A DNA stretch of 46,109 nt, from assembly GCA_902589395.1 (NCBI GenBank), contig CACIST010000006.1, positions 1 to 46,109 on the forward strand, written 5' to 3'. This document shows, piece by piece, positions 1 through 8,439 of this stretch. Positions within the stretch are counted from its first letter, which is position 1. Each line of letters opens with the position of its first letter. The DNA is from an uncultured Pelagibacteraceae bacterium. GTDB lineage: Bacteria > Pseudomonadota > Alphaproteobacteria > Pelagibacterales > Pelagibacteraceae. The notes under the pieces were generated by a model. That model ran no database searches. It saw only the letters and a list, made by a program, of their open reading frames with translations, and was not told where the DNA came from. The position numbers and the translations under genes were made by a program.

Positions 1-666
1 AATTTTTCCACCGACATAAATAGTTCCATCATACATTGAGTCTCCAAGGTTTATACCGACATTACCTAAAATTATTATCCTTCCTCTTTGCATCATAAAG
101 CCAGTAAATGCTCCAGCGTCACCACCAACAATAATTGTTCCACCTTTTTGATCAATTCCTGTTCTAGCACCAACGCTACCTTTACATATTAAGTCACCAC
201 CTCTAACTGCTGCACCAAAACATGATCCGGCATTTTTTTCGATTACTACTTTTCCTGCCATCATATTTTCTGCACACGACCATCCAACTCTACCATTAAT
301 TCTTACCGTTGGACCATCAATAGAACCAACGCCAAAATAACCCAAACTTCCTTCGAATATTAAATTTAATTTATTTAGCACCCCAACACCTAAACTGTGT
401 TTTCCTTGTGGGTTCTTTATAACTATTGTTCCATAACCTTGACTCATTAGTTCATCAATTTTTTTGTTTGCCTCTTTGCAATCTAGATCATTTACATCAA
501 GATCAATTCTTTTATTAAAGTCAACATCATAAGTTCCCCAATAATAAAAGTTTTCTGCTTCATCTGGATTGAAAAATTTTTGTTGCGTTTTTCCTGTTAA
601 GACTTCAGAGTGAAGTCCCATTGACTGTGCTTTAGTTTTATTCTCGTTAGTTTTTATATTTGCCAT
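1..666 (-). CDS. glxC: GXGXG-domain subunit of glutamate synthase / N-methylglutamate synthase type (partial, C-terminus off window)
   Basis: The reading frame opens at ATG 666-664 and stays open to base 1, giving 222 codons; the C-terminus lies outside the window. The translation has the repeating G-x-x-G pattern of the GXGXG right-handed beta-helix, for example VGVLNKLN, GSLGYFGVGS and VGGDAGAFTGF. This domain is the C-terminal domain of glutamate synthase alpha and a stand-alone subunit in GlxC and MgsB. It starts 13 bases inside the end of the upstream amidotransferase gene, so the two are translationally coupled. In the known GlxBCD/MgsABC sets the third subunit, an FMN glutamate-synthase core, usually follows and would lie just left of base 1. 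With the amidotransferase it probably forms N-methylglutamate synthase in methylamine catabolism. That substrate is inferred from context; the fold is seen directly. Confidence 0.85.
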   Translation of the reverse strand, partial: MANIKTNENKTKAQSMGLHSEVLTGKTQQKFFNPDEAENFYYWGTYDVDFNKRIDLDVNDLDCKEANKKIDELMSQGYGTIVIKNPQGKHSLGVGVLNKLNLIFEGSLGYFGVGSIDGPTVRINGRVGWSCAENMMAGKVVIEKNAGSCFGAAVRGGDLICKGSVGARTGIDQKGGTIIVGGDAGAFTGFMMQRGRIIILGNVGINLGDSMYDGTIYVGGKI

Positions 667-1595
667 ACTTTTACCTCTCCATCAAAAGGATCATACGTAT
701 CAATTTCATGCGGAAGAATTGATCTAATAGCTATCTCTTCAGATCCCATAGCCACCAAATCATCTGACTCGTAAAGAACTAATGGTTTAGCTGCCATTGT
801 ATCTTTAGCCATTCCTAAAGAATCTTTTGTTGCTACAAAATAAGTAAACACACCATCTAATCCTGTTAAACTATCTTTCATGCCTTCTTCTAATGTTGCT
901 CCATTTCTCATTTTCTCTGCTAAATAAACAGCTATAAGTTCAGAGTCACATTCAGACATAAATCTCATGCCTTTATTCTCTAACACTCTTCTATTATTCC
1001 AGTAATTGGTTAATTGACCATTATGCACAACTGAAACATCGCTAAAAGGATATCCCCAAAAAGGGTGAGCAGATTTGATATCTACACCTGACTCAGTTGC
1101 CATTCTAGCATGACCTATAGCATGAGTTCCTGTTACTTTTCCAAGATCATACCTATCTAAAACCACTTTTGCATCTCCTAAATCTTTTATTAATTCAAGT
1201 GATTTACCAATTGATAAAATTTCTACACTTTCAATACTCTCAATTTTCTTTGAAAAATCCATTAAATCGTCGTCATATTTCATTTCATATCTGTAGGAAT
1301 ATGGAGTTAGTTTTTCTTCCTTCAATACTTTTGCACCAAGATTTTTTAACATATCGTCTACAAGTTCTTTCCTCTTATCATAAACACTTTCATCTTCATT
1401 TATGGAGGAACTACCTTCACCAACATTTTCTCCAACCTTGAATCTCATTATGAAGTTTTCACCATCATTATCTGCATATAGAGCATAACCTGTTGAGTCA
1501 GGACCCCTATGCTTTAAAGCCTGAAGCATTGCTTGTAATTCATTACCTACATTAGAAGATTTTCCTCTATGGATAAGACCAGCTATTCCGCACAT
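654..1595 (-). CDS. glxB: class II glutamine amidotransferase subunit (GlxB / MgsA type)
   Basis: This 313-residue protein begins MCGIAGL, so Cys2 becomes the N-terminal nucleophile of an Ntn-type (class II) amidotransferase after Met removal. Further family marks are KHRGPDSTGYA (about residues 28-38), GHARMAT, the SAHPF segment and VVHNGQLTN, the glutamine-binding and oxyanion region. A good ribosome site (TAAGGAGAA) precedes the ATG. In GlxB/MgsA proteins this subunit binds glutamine, or gamma-glutamylmethylamide in the N-methylglutamate pathway, and passes the released amine to the FMN subunit. It lies 22 bases downstream of the glutamine-synthetase-like gene and overlaps the GXGXG gene by 13 bases, which supports one enzyme complex. 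Ordinary glutamine-dependent glutamate synthesis cannot be excluded from sequence alone. Confidence 0.85.
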   Translation of the reverse strand: MCGIAGLIHRGKSSNVGNELQAMLQALKHRGPDSTGYALYADNDGENFIMRFKVGENVGEGSSSINEDESVYDKRKELVDDMLKNLGAKVLKEEKLTPYSYRYEMKYDDDLMDFSKKIESIESVEILSIGKSLELIKDLGDAKVVLDRYDLGKVTGTHAIGHARMATESGVDIKSAHPFWGYPFSDVSVVHNGQLTNYWNNRRVLENKGMRFMSECDSELIAVYLAEKMRNGATLEEGMKDSLTGLDGVFTYFVATKDSLGMAKDTMAAKPLVLYESDDLVAMGSEEIAIRSILPHEIDTYDPFDGEVKVWQI

Positions 1596-1617
1596 ATTTC
1601 TCCTTAACTAAATTTGT

Positions 1618-3087
1618 TTATGGTAGACAATCCAAATAGGTATCTAGATCCCATTGAGTTGTTGCACCTAAAAATCTTTCCCATTCATCATTTTTATACC
1701 AATGAAATATTTTATACATTTCATCCGGCATAGCAGATTGAATAACCTTATCTTCTGCTAAACGATCTAAAGCTTCACCAAGACTTAAAGGTAATTTTTT
1801 TACATTTTTTCCAGCTTTTTGAGCTTCATAAATATTTCTAGACTCAGGTTTTCCAGGATTAATATTATTCGTTATTCCATCATCAAAAGCTTTTAATAAA
1901 CTTGCTCCCATTAGGTAGGGATTATGCATAGAGTCTACAGATCTGTATTCAAATCTTCCTGGAGCTGAAACTCTCAATCCACAAGTTCTGTTTTGGTATC
2001 CCCAATCTGCGTAAACTGGTGCCCAAAAACCTTGATCCCACAATCTTCTATATGAATTAACTGTTGACGAACCAATGGCTGTTAAAGCAGGTAAGTGTTT
2101 CATTACACCTCCGATTGATTTCAAACCAATTTTTCCTGGCAACTGGACATCTTTTGTATCTGGCATAAAAGTATTAGTACCACCTTCTACATAACTGAAA
2201 ACTTCATCCATCCCTGGTAGAGACTTATGACCTAATTTATTTACCTTATCTTTTCCACCTGTCCATAAAGACATATTAGTATGACAACCACTAGCAGAAA
2301 CTCCCATAAAAGGTTTTGTCATAAAACATGCAATCAAATTAAATTCTCTTGCAACCTGAGCACAAATTTGTCTGTAAGTAGATAATCTATCTGCATTTCT
2401 TAAAACATCATCGTACATCCAGTTTAATTCTAGTTGTCCAGGAGCATCTTCATGATCGCCTTGAATCATATCAAAGCCCATAGCTCTTGCATATTCCATT
2501 ACTCTCATAAATACTGGTCTTAAAGACTCGAATTGATCTATGTGATAACAATATGGTTTAGAAAAACCTTTTCCTGTTGGAGTTCCATCATCATTTCTAG
2601 TTAACCACATCATTTCTGGTTCTGTACCAACTCTTAGTTGGTAACCATGTTTTTTCTTAAATTCTTTAGCGATAATTCTCAAATTACCTCGACAATCTGA
2701 TGTTAAGTGACCGCCTGGGTTTTCTCTTTCTTCTCTATTTCTAAAACAAGTAACAAAAACTCTTGCAACTTTTTTATCCCAAGGTAACTGACAAAATGTT
2801 TCTGGATCAGGTATTCCAACTAACTCTTTTGCTTCTGGACCATATCCTATGTAATTATTGTGACGATCCAAGAATAAATTAGCAGTTGCCCCATAAACTA
2901 ATTGAAAACCTTTTTCGCATGTTCTTTCCCAATGATCAGCAGGAATTCCTTTACCAACAACTCTTCCTGTTACTGATATGAATTGAAAAAAAATATAATC
3001 AATTTTTAGTTCGTTAATTTTAGCTCTAACTTGTTTAACTAATTTTGCTCTACCTGGTTGATTAACATGTTTCTCTAGATCAGTCAT
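1618..3087 (-). CDS. glnT: glutamine synthetase family ligase (GlnT-like; candidate gamma-glutamylmethylamide synthetase)
   Basis: At 489 residues it has full glutamine synthetase length. Visible catalytic-domain signatures are the EPEMMW metal/glutamate site (near residue 158), the QLELN stretch (near 219), the GVSASGCHTNMSL nucleotide/metal loop, a loop near NSYRRLW and FEYRS near the active-site arginine. The C-terminus ends in YLDCLP, as in many GS-like proteins. GS family enzymes condense glutamate with an amine using ATP. Because the gene directly precedes N-methylglutamate-synthase-type subunits, the amine may be methylamine (GMAS reaction) rather than ammonia. The N-terminal region does not clearly resemble the GMAS proteins I remember, so a glutamine-forming GlnT or another amine ligase remains possible. 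A strong ribosome site (AAGGGGGAA) precedes the ATG. Confidence 0.8.
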   Translation of the reverse strand: MTDLEKHVNQPGRAKLVKQVRAKINELKIDYIFFQFISVTGRVVGKGIPADHWERTCEKGFQLVYGATANLFLDRHNNYIGYGPEAKELVGIPDPETFCQLPWDKKVARVFVTCFRNREERENPGGHLTSDCRGNLRIIAKEFKKKHGYQLRVGTEPEMMWLTRNDDGTPTGKGFSKPYCYHIDQFESLRPVFMRVMEYARAMGFDMIQGDHEDAPGQLELNWMYDDVLRNADRLSTYRQICAQVAREFNLIACFMTKPFMGVSASGCHTNMSLWTGGKDKVNKLGHKSLPGMDEVFSYVEGGTNTFMPDTKDVQLPGKIGLKSIGGVMKHLPALTAIGSSTVNSYRRLWDQGFWAPVYADWGYQNRTCGLRVSAPGRFEYRSVDSMHNPYLMGASLLKAFDDGITNNINPGKPESRNIYEAQKAGKNVKKLPLSLGEALDRLAEDKVIQSAMPDEMYKIFHWYKNDEWERFLGATTQWDLDTYLDCLP

Positions 3088-3154
3088 ATTCCCCCTTAAG
3101 AATTTTTAGAACAAAAAGTTAACTGAAAAAAAAACATCTGTCTACTTAGATAAA

Positions 3155-4480
3155 TTAACTCCAAGGAAATGGACTATTAGATGTTGGGTGTAATTCACCT
3201 TTCTCGTAACGGTTGAATCTAAATGGTTTTAATAATTCACTCTCTGTACCAAGAATTTCTTTTGCAACAAGTTCCCCAACTCCAATCATTTTATAACCAT
3301 GGTTTGAGTCTGCTATCATATAAACGTTTTCTAAAAATCTATCAAAAATTGGAAAAGAATCTGGTGTCATACATCCAAGCCCTCCAGAGGGCCCTTTTCT
3401 ATATAAATCAGATTTTCCCTCAAATCTTTTTTGACAATGAGCTAATGCTGAACACCACATATCATTAAAAGCTTCTGTTGTTTGATATTCAGGGGACTCT
3501 ATTCCATAAGGATCAACGTTTACCTGATCAAAATGTTTATCAACAATGTAAGGTGAAGTTCCCCCTTGGACACCAAGTCCCTCAATATCTGGTTTATAAT
3601 ATATTCCCCAAATCTTATCTGTTATTAATTTTTTTGATTTATCTGAATATAATGGAGCTGTTGAGTCTACATGAATTACGGGCGGTTGTTCACCATTATC
3701 CATTTTTAAAAAATCTGGTTCTACACCAAGCACACCTTCTTGAAGCATCCAATATTTCCACATATCAGTCTCATGAATTTTACCGTCTTTACCTTTAATA
3801 TTTGCAGTTTTAGGAAGCTCTAACATATTCCAAAAATCTCTAGCCCAAGGTCCTGCTCCGACAACAACTTGTTCGCACTCTATTGTACCTTTGTCTGTTT
3901 CAACTCCTGTAACAGCTTTGCTGTTACTTCCTCTTTTAAAACCTGTAACTTTTACACCTTTCAATACTTCAACGCCATTTGAAGTAGACTTATTTTCAAG
4001 TGCTTTAATAGAATCTTTATTAAAAGCGTATCCACCTTTTTTTTCATGAAGAACAGTAGTTATGCCTTGTGCTTGCCAGTCAGCAAACATACCTTTCATA
4101 TATTTCATGCAATCTTTTTCACCTTCTATAAATTCAGATTCGTAACCAATTGCTTTTTGTTGTTCGTATATAGTTGCAACATCTGCATGCATTACTTCTG
4201 GTGAAATCTGTAAATAACCAACTGCATTATATTTAAATGCTTTAGGGTCGCTCTCCCAAACTGAAACTGAATGAGCCATTAATTCTCTCATTGCAGGCTG
4301 AAAATAATTATTTCTTACAACTCCACACGCAATTCCACTTGCTCCTGCTGCGGTGTCTTTTTTTTCTAATACGACAATATCACCTGGATTTTTGTAAGTT
4401 TCAGAAAGCTTCCAAGCAGTACTAAGACCGTGAATTCCTCCTCCAACGATTACTACTTTAGCTTTTGTCGGTAATGACAT
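3155..4480 (-). CDS. FAD-dependent oxidoreductase of the DAO family (sarcosine/dimethylglycine oxidase-like)
   Basis: The 441-residue protein opens with a Rossmann FAD site, VVIVGGGIHGLSTAW (residues 9-23), followed by VVLEKKDTAAGASG, the acidic end of beta-2 plus the flavin-contact loop. VVGAGPWAR near residue 208 and a C-terminal MIADSNHGYKMIG segment are typical of D-amino-acid-oxidase/GlyA-type oxidases that demethylate or oxidise secondary and tertiary amines. It has no GcvT-like THF domain, unlike dimethylglycine dehydrogenase. It is the first gene of the minus-strand group leading into the glutamine-synthetase-like and GlxBC genes, with 67 bases to the next gene. A role in oxidising an N-methylated amino acid produced by the downstream enzymes is likely, but the substrate is not readable from sequence. 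It has no obvious ribosome site. Confidence 0.8.
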   Translation of the reverse strand: MSLPTKAKVVIVGGGIHGLSTAWKLSETYKNPGDIVVLEKKDTAAGASGIACGVVRNNYFQPAMRELMAHSVSVWESDPKAFKYNAVGYLQISPEVMHADVATIYEQQKAIGYESEFIEGEKDCMKYMKGMFADWQAQGITTVLHEKKGGYAFNKDSIKALENKSTSNGVEVLKGVKVTGFKRGSNSKAVTGVETDKGTIECEQVVVGAGPWARDFWNMLELPKTANIKGKDGKIHETDMWKYWMLQEGVLGVEPDFLKMDNGEQPPVIHVDSTAPLYSDKSKKLITDKIWGIYYKPDIEGLGVQGGTSPYIVDKHFDQVNVDPYGIESPEYQTTEAFNDMWCSALAHCQKRFEGKSDLYRKGPSGGLGCMTPDSFPIFDRFLENVYMIADSNHGYKMIGVGELVAKEILGTESELLKPFRFNRYEKGELHPTSNSPFPWS

Positions 4481-4577
4481 ATAGAAACATTATTTTTTGA
4501 AAAGGGTTAAATATATAATTTTTTTTATATATAAAATTTAGAAATAAAAACTTATAGAACTTAGGATTTGTCTATTG

Positions 4578-4928
4578 TTAAAAGCTCAAATTTTTAAGAG
4601 TTGATAAATAATCATTAAATTCCGAGATAAACGAAGTACTAGGTTTTATATGTTTTTTTCTTTGATCTTCAGCAGTTTTTTCTAAATAAAAAAAACCTTT
4701 TTCACATGCCTCATTAATTATTAATGCAGATTTTGGTCTAGAGGTCTTAAATAATTTAGTTTTTAGCTCCTCCACTGATAAGTTCTGTTTTTGCTTAAAT
4801 GCTGACATAACTAGAAGCATCATATGATAATGAGAAGGTGATTTTCTAAAAAAATAGTTACTTGATGTGTGTGAAAGTTTCATTTGATCTTCCCAAAACT
4901 CCAACAAATCCTTAGTTGATTTAGCCAT
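4578..4928 (-). CDS. small MarR-like winged-helix protein coupled to tdm
   Basis: This 116-residue protein has a helix-rich N-terminus and, around residues 50-95, a pattern resembling a MarR winged helix. SVEELKTKLFKTSRPKSALIINEACEKGFF fits helix-turn-helix plus recognition helix, and EKTAEDQRKKHIKPS fits the D-x-R-x-K wing of MarR proteins. Its ATG overlaps the tdm stop codon in a TAATG arrangement (4926-4930), so it is translated together with tdm. The obvious hypothesis is a local regulator of TMAO/methylamine genes. The call rests on pattern recognition only; no ligand-binding features are visible, and it is shorter than typical MarR proteins (about 140-150 residues). Confidence 0.55.
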   Translation of the reverse strand: MAKSTKDLLEFWEDQMKLSHTSSNYFFRKSPSHYHMMLLVMSAFKQKQNLSVEELKTKLFKTSRPKSALIINEACEKGFFYLEKTAEDQRKKHIKPSTSFISEFNDYLSTLKNLSF

Positions 4929-7267
4929 TAAGATCTTACTTTAGTTTTCTTTGAATCGTAATGAGGAAATCCAACTATTTTTGCAGGTATTCTTTTTTGA
5001 TGTCCATCTATTTTTCCAATTTCAACATCATTACCTATTTCTGAGTGACCTATATCTATTCTGCATAATGCAATATTTTTATTTAATGTCGGAGAAATAC
5101 ATCCACTAGTTATAATTCCAACTTGAGATCTTCCAATATGAACGCAATCTCCATGATTTGCAATTTCTTTACCTATTAACTCTAGCCCTACTAGTTTTTT
5201 TTGAGGATTTTCTTTTCTCTTAATTAAATTTTCTCTTCCAATAAAATCCTCGGTTTTAGATTTTAAAGGAACTGAAAACCCAATTCCTGCTTCAAATGGA
5301 TCTTGTTGTCCATCAAATTCATTGCCAAATAAAATTAAACCAGCTTCAATTCTTAAAAGATCTAAAGCTGCAAAACCAGCTGGTATCAAACCCTCATCTT
5401 TTCCTGCTTCCATTACCTTATCCCAAACTGTAGTAGCATTACTTGGATGACACCAAATTTCAAAACCAAGTTCACCAGTATAACCTGTTCTTGAAACAAT
5501 TAATGGTATTCCGTTTAATTCTTCCAATCGACAAATTGTAAATCTAAACCATTCCAATTCAGATATAGAAGGTTGGGTAGGGGGAGTAAAAATTATCTTT
5601 TCTAGAATTTTTCTACTTTTCGGACCTTGTAAAGATAAATTATTTATTTGGTCAGTAGAATTTTTGATATGAACTTTGTAATTTTTTTTCTTCGCTTGTT
5701 CTTTAAGCCACTCACCTCCATATTCATCACCACAAACCCATCTAAAACCATGATCACTAAGTTTTAATAACGTCCCATCATCAAACATGGTTCCATTTTC
5801 ATAACACATTGCTGAATAAACAATCTGACCAACTGAAAGTTTTTTTACATTTCGTGTTAATGTATAATTCATTAATTCTTCAGCATCTGGTCCAAGAATT
5901 TCAAATTTTCTCAATGAAGATAAGTCGATTAAAACGGCGTCTTCTCTGCATGCATTGTACTCATTAGTTACACCGTGTTTTGTATAATCATTTGGTAACC
6001 AAAAACCTCTAGCATCGACAAAGTTTCTAGTTAATTTTGATGTTCTTTCATAAAAACCAGTATTTCTTGTAAGTTTATTTTCTGAGTCTGTTTTCATTCT
6101 AAAACCATATGATTTAGTAAATTCTTTAGTTTTTTCATAAGTTCTAACAAAAATATCAGTAGGGTTCCATCCATTACAGCTATCAATATCACTAGGGCAT
6201 GCAGTAGTTCCACATGTTAAATCTTTTAAGGCTTTAAAAATGACGTAATCACCAGGCCTTGCATAAGATTCATCAGATGTAACAGAATTTTGACCTCCTG
6301 AAGATGTATTGAAGAAAAGATTAATTGCATGCCAACCTTTTTTTTTTTCTACACCATATTTTTTCATTGAGTCATTTAAATTGTCAGAGCAATTTGCATG
6401 ACCAAAATATCCTGAGTCTTCGTAGTACTTTGATGTACAAGCTAAATTAAATGTATCATGAATACCCACTGTATCTCTTACAACTTCTACCAGTGGCTCA
6501 TGATCAGTGTCATAAAATTTTGAAAATAAACCAGGACCAGGAAAAGTATTTCCCATAAAAGTTCTAGTTGTTTGCCAATCAAGACCTCTTTCTATACCTT
6601 TTTCTAGTTTAGCAGTGTCGTATGCAACAAAATCTGAGCATTGTCTTCCCGTTGGCGTAATTATTTGAATATAGTCTCCAGCTTTAACTTGATATCCTGT
6701 TGCAGTTTTTCTATCTATATTAACTTCATAGTCAGGATCGTAAATTGGATCAGGGATTATTGAAAATTCTTTGTCAGAATTTTTAATTTTTGCTCTTTTA
6801 ACTAATACAGTTAGATCTGAAGGTGGATTTTGATCATGAACAAGCATATCGGCCCCTGGAGCAGCAAAGATGCAATAACAATTATCCTTCGAATTTAGAT
6901 TTATTTTTTCTCCAGCAGTAGTATTTTTATCAAAAAGAATTGATGAGGTAGCTTTCTCAATTTGCAAATTTCTTTTTTTTAATTGAAGTAATGCTTGCAT
7001 AGAACTTTCTTCATTTTTAAAAAGTATTTTTTTTATCTCTGATGATTTTTTATTTTCTTTTAAATTTAAAATTCCCAATTCTGATTTTCCGTTTTTGTTA
7101 AAAATATTAATTTCACAAATTTGATTTCCCTCATTATTTATTATTTCAATTTCATCTTCAGGAAATATTTGTATACCTGTAATTCCACCTGCATTGACAA
7201 CATATCTTTCAACTCCAGGTGGTAATACGTTTAAACCAGGTTCTTTAATACTTAAACTTGTTTGCAT
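4928..7267 (-). CDS. tdm: trimethylamine N-oxide demethylase (DUF1989 + GcvT-like THF domain)
   Basis: This 779-residue protein fuses an N-terminal DUF1989 region (about residues 185-400) to a C-terminal GcvT/aminomethyltransferase region (about 410-779), the architecture of Tdm. Tdm splits TMAO into dimethylamine and formaldehyde, and the THF domain captures formaldehyde as 5,10-methylene-THF. DUF1989 marks include GRQCSDFVAYD (Cys210) and Cys277, Cys293 and Cys357. The spacing of the last three (16 and 64) equals the spacing I recall for the zinc ligands of Methylocella silvestris Tdm. GcvT marks include LSLQGPKSRKIL, VSRTGYTGELGFEIW and LDLLRIEAGL. It is divergent from the importer binding protein tmoX, with 146 bases between them, and the monooxygenase Tmm is encoded 7 kb away. 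Acidic and polar residues in the first 180 positions show no further recognisable domain. Confidence 0.88.
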   Translation of the reverse strand: MQTSLSIKEPGLNVLPPGVERYVVNAGGITGIQIFPEDEIEIINNEGNQICEINIFNKNGKSELGILNLKENKKSSEIKKILFKNEESSMQALLQLKKRNLQIEKATSSILFDKNTTAGEKINLNSKDNCYCIFAAPGADMLVHDQNPPSDLTVLVKRAKIKNSDKEFSIIPDPIYDPDYEVNIDRKTATGYQVKAGDYIQIITPTGRQCSDFVAYDTAKLEKGIERGLDWQTTRTFMGNTFPGPGLFSKFYDTDHEPLVEVVRDTVGIHDTFNLACTSKYYEDSGYFGHANCSDNLNDSMKKYGVEKKKGWHAINLFFNTSSGGQNSVTSDESYARPGDYVIFKALKDLTCGTTACPSDIDSCNGWNPTDIFVRTYEKTKEFTKSYGFRMKTDSENKLTRNTGFYERTSKLTRNFVDARGFWLPNDYTKHGVTNEYNACREDAVLIDLSSLRKFEILGPDAEELMNYTLTRNVKKLSVGQIVYSAMCYENGTMFDDGTLLKLSDHGFRWVCGDEYGGEWLKEQAKKKNYKVHIKNSTDQINNLSLQGPKSRKILEKIIFTPPTQPSISELEWFRFTICRLEELNGIPLIVSRTGYTGELGFEIWCHPSNATTVWDKVMEAGKDEGLIPAGFAALDLLRIEAGLILFGNEFDGQQDPFEAGIGFSVPLKSKTEDFIGRENLIKRKENPQKKLVGLELIGKEIANHGDCVHIGRSQVGIITSGCISPTLNKNIALCRIDIGHSEIGNDVEIGKIDGHQKRIPAKIVGFPHYDSKKTKVRS

Positions 7268-7413
7268 TTTTAAAAAAATATTTAAAAATTATACAAAAGT
7301 ATAAGCAAATTTATATATAAATTTTATATATACATTTGTAACTATTTTGATAGTTGACTGTAACTTTAATAGAGGAGATACTTTAATCACTTAATATTAA
7401 GGAAAGGGAAATA
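7268..7413. promoter_or_regulatory. divergent tdm/tmoX control region with palindromes
   Basis: The 146 bases between tdm and tmoX are very AT-rich. They contain a perfect 18-base palindrome at 7307-7324 (arms AAATTTATA/TATAAATTT) and an inverted repeat AACTAT-TTTG-ATAGTT at 7340-7355, which overlaps the -35 box proposed for tmoX. Both are possible operator sites for a regulator acting on the two divergent genes; the MarR-like protein encoded after tdm is a natural candidate. AT-rich palindromes also arise by chance in DNA of this composition, so the operator role is inference. Confidence 0.45.
7354..7382 (+). promoter_or_regulatory. sigma70-type promoter for tmoX
   Basis: TTGACT at 7354-7359 (five of six consensus bases) is separated by 17 bases from GATACT at 7377-7382 (four of six). 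This predicts a transcript starting near 7389 and a 5' leader of about 25 bases that contains the purine-rich ribosome site GGAAAGGGA just before the ATG at 7414. Confidence 0.55.
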
Positions 7414-8367
7414 ATGAAAAAAATAATATCTCTATTATCCGCTATGGTGATATCTCTTGTAAGTTTTGCAGGGATTTCAAACGCAGCAGATAGTAAAAAA
7501 CCAATTGTTATCCCAACTCATAACTGGTCAAGCCAAATTGTAATGGCTTACGTAATTGGCGGAATTTTTGAAAGTATGGGAAACAATGTAAAATATGTAA
7601 ATGCTGACTCTCAAGCAGTTTACGAGTCGATTAGAATTGGTGATGTAACTATATCTCATGAAGTATGGGAATCTGCATTCGGAAAATCATTCACAACTGC
7701 TTTAGATAAAGGTGGTTTATTAGATATGGGTGATCACGAAGCTAGAACTCTTGAGGATATGGGATATCCAAACTGGGTTGTAGAAAAAGGCTTATGCCCA
7801 GGTCTACCTGATTGGACTGCATTAAAAAATCCTGATTGTGCGAAAAATTTCACAACACCTGATTCACCAGATGGAAAAGGTAGAATGTTAGAAGGACCAC
7901 AAACATGGCATGGAGATTTAATACCTCAAAGAGTTGATGCTCTAGGATTAGGAGATCTATGGTGGGTTAAATTTGCTGGAAGTGCAGATGCACTTTGGGC
8001 AGAGTTAGCTGCAGCTAAAAAAGAAGGAAGAGGAACTATCATATTTAACTGGACACCGAACTTTACAGATGGTGCTGGCTTTACATTTATCGATTTTCCT
8101 CCATACACAGCTGGTTGTAGACCAGAAGATGGTGGAGATGGAAAATGTGGTTCTCCGGATGGTTATCTGAAAAAAGCTGCACATGAAGATTTTCCAAAAA
8201 CTCATCCAGCAGCTGCAAAAACGTTTAAAAAAATGTCATTCTCTACAAGTCAAATTGGAGCAATGGCAGCTTTAGTTGATGTCGACAAAATGACTCACGA
8301 AGATGCAGCAAAAAAATGGTTAGCTGACAATAAGAGTGTGTGGGAAGAATTTACACACGATCATTAA
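7414..8367 (+). CDS. tmoX: TMAO/quaternary-amine ABC importer, periplasmic binding protein
   Basis: The 317-residue precursor has a Sec signal peptide (MKKIISLLSAMVISLVSFAG, cleavage likely after SNA near residue 24) and an OpuAC/ProX-type binding-protein body. It is rich in tryptophan (HNWSS, SHEVWES, GPQTWHGDL, DLWWVKFAG, IFNWTPNF), as expected for aromatic-cage recognition of quaternary or N-oxide head groups. Two Cys pairs (GLCPG/PDCAK and AGCRP/GKCGS) may form disulfides. Position opposite tdm and near tmm supports TMAO as a main ligand. Glycine betaine, choline or DMSP are possible alternative or additional ligands, because SAR11 proteins of this family may be broad in specificity. It has its own promoter and is followed by a strong hairpin. 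Confidence 0.85.
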   Translation: MKKIISLLSAMVISLVSFAGISNAADSKKPIVIPTHNWSSQIVMAYVIGGIFESMGNNVKYVNADSQAVYESIRIGDVTISHEVWESAFGKSFTTALDKGGLLDMGDHEARTLEDMGYPNWVVEKGLCPGLPDWTALKNPDCAKNFTTPDSPDGKGRMLEGPQTWHGDLIPQRVDALGLGDLWWVKFAGSADALWAELAAAKKEGRGTIIFNWTPNFTDGAGFTFIDFPPYTAGCRPEDGGDGKCGSPDGYLKKAAHEDFPKTHPAAAKTFKKMSFSTSQIGAMAALVDVDKMTHEDAAKKWLADNKSVWEEFTHDH

Positions 8368-8388
8368 GGTTAATTTAATAAATTTAAG

Positions 8389-8422
8389 ATCTCTCCCAAT
8401 TATATTGGGGGAGATTTTTTTT
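8389..8422 (+). terminator. rho-independent terminator / attenuator after tmoX
   Basis: A 12-bp stem (8389-8400 pairs with 8404-8415, one G-U pair, loop TAT) is followed by a run of eight T from 8415. The stem core is CTCTCCCAAT/ATTGGGGGAG. It lies 22 bases after the tmoX stop and before the rest of the importer genes, so it probably ends most transcripts after tmoX and lets a smaller share continue. Confidence 0.85.
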
Positions 8423-8439
8423 ATCACCTCAAATAATTA

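Noticed and set aside
7268-7413. Possible riboswitch ahead of tdm or tmoX
   Set aside because: The tmoX leader is only about 25 bases and no conserved fold such as a glycine or SAM element could be recognised. The palindromes look like DNA operators.
7926-8205. Two open frames on the minus strand inside tmoX
   Set aside because: They are antisense to a well-supported gene, have no recognisable motif or ribosome site, and are explained by the codon pattern of tmoX.
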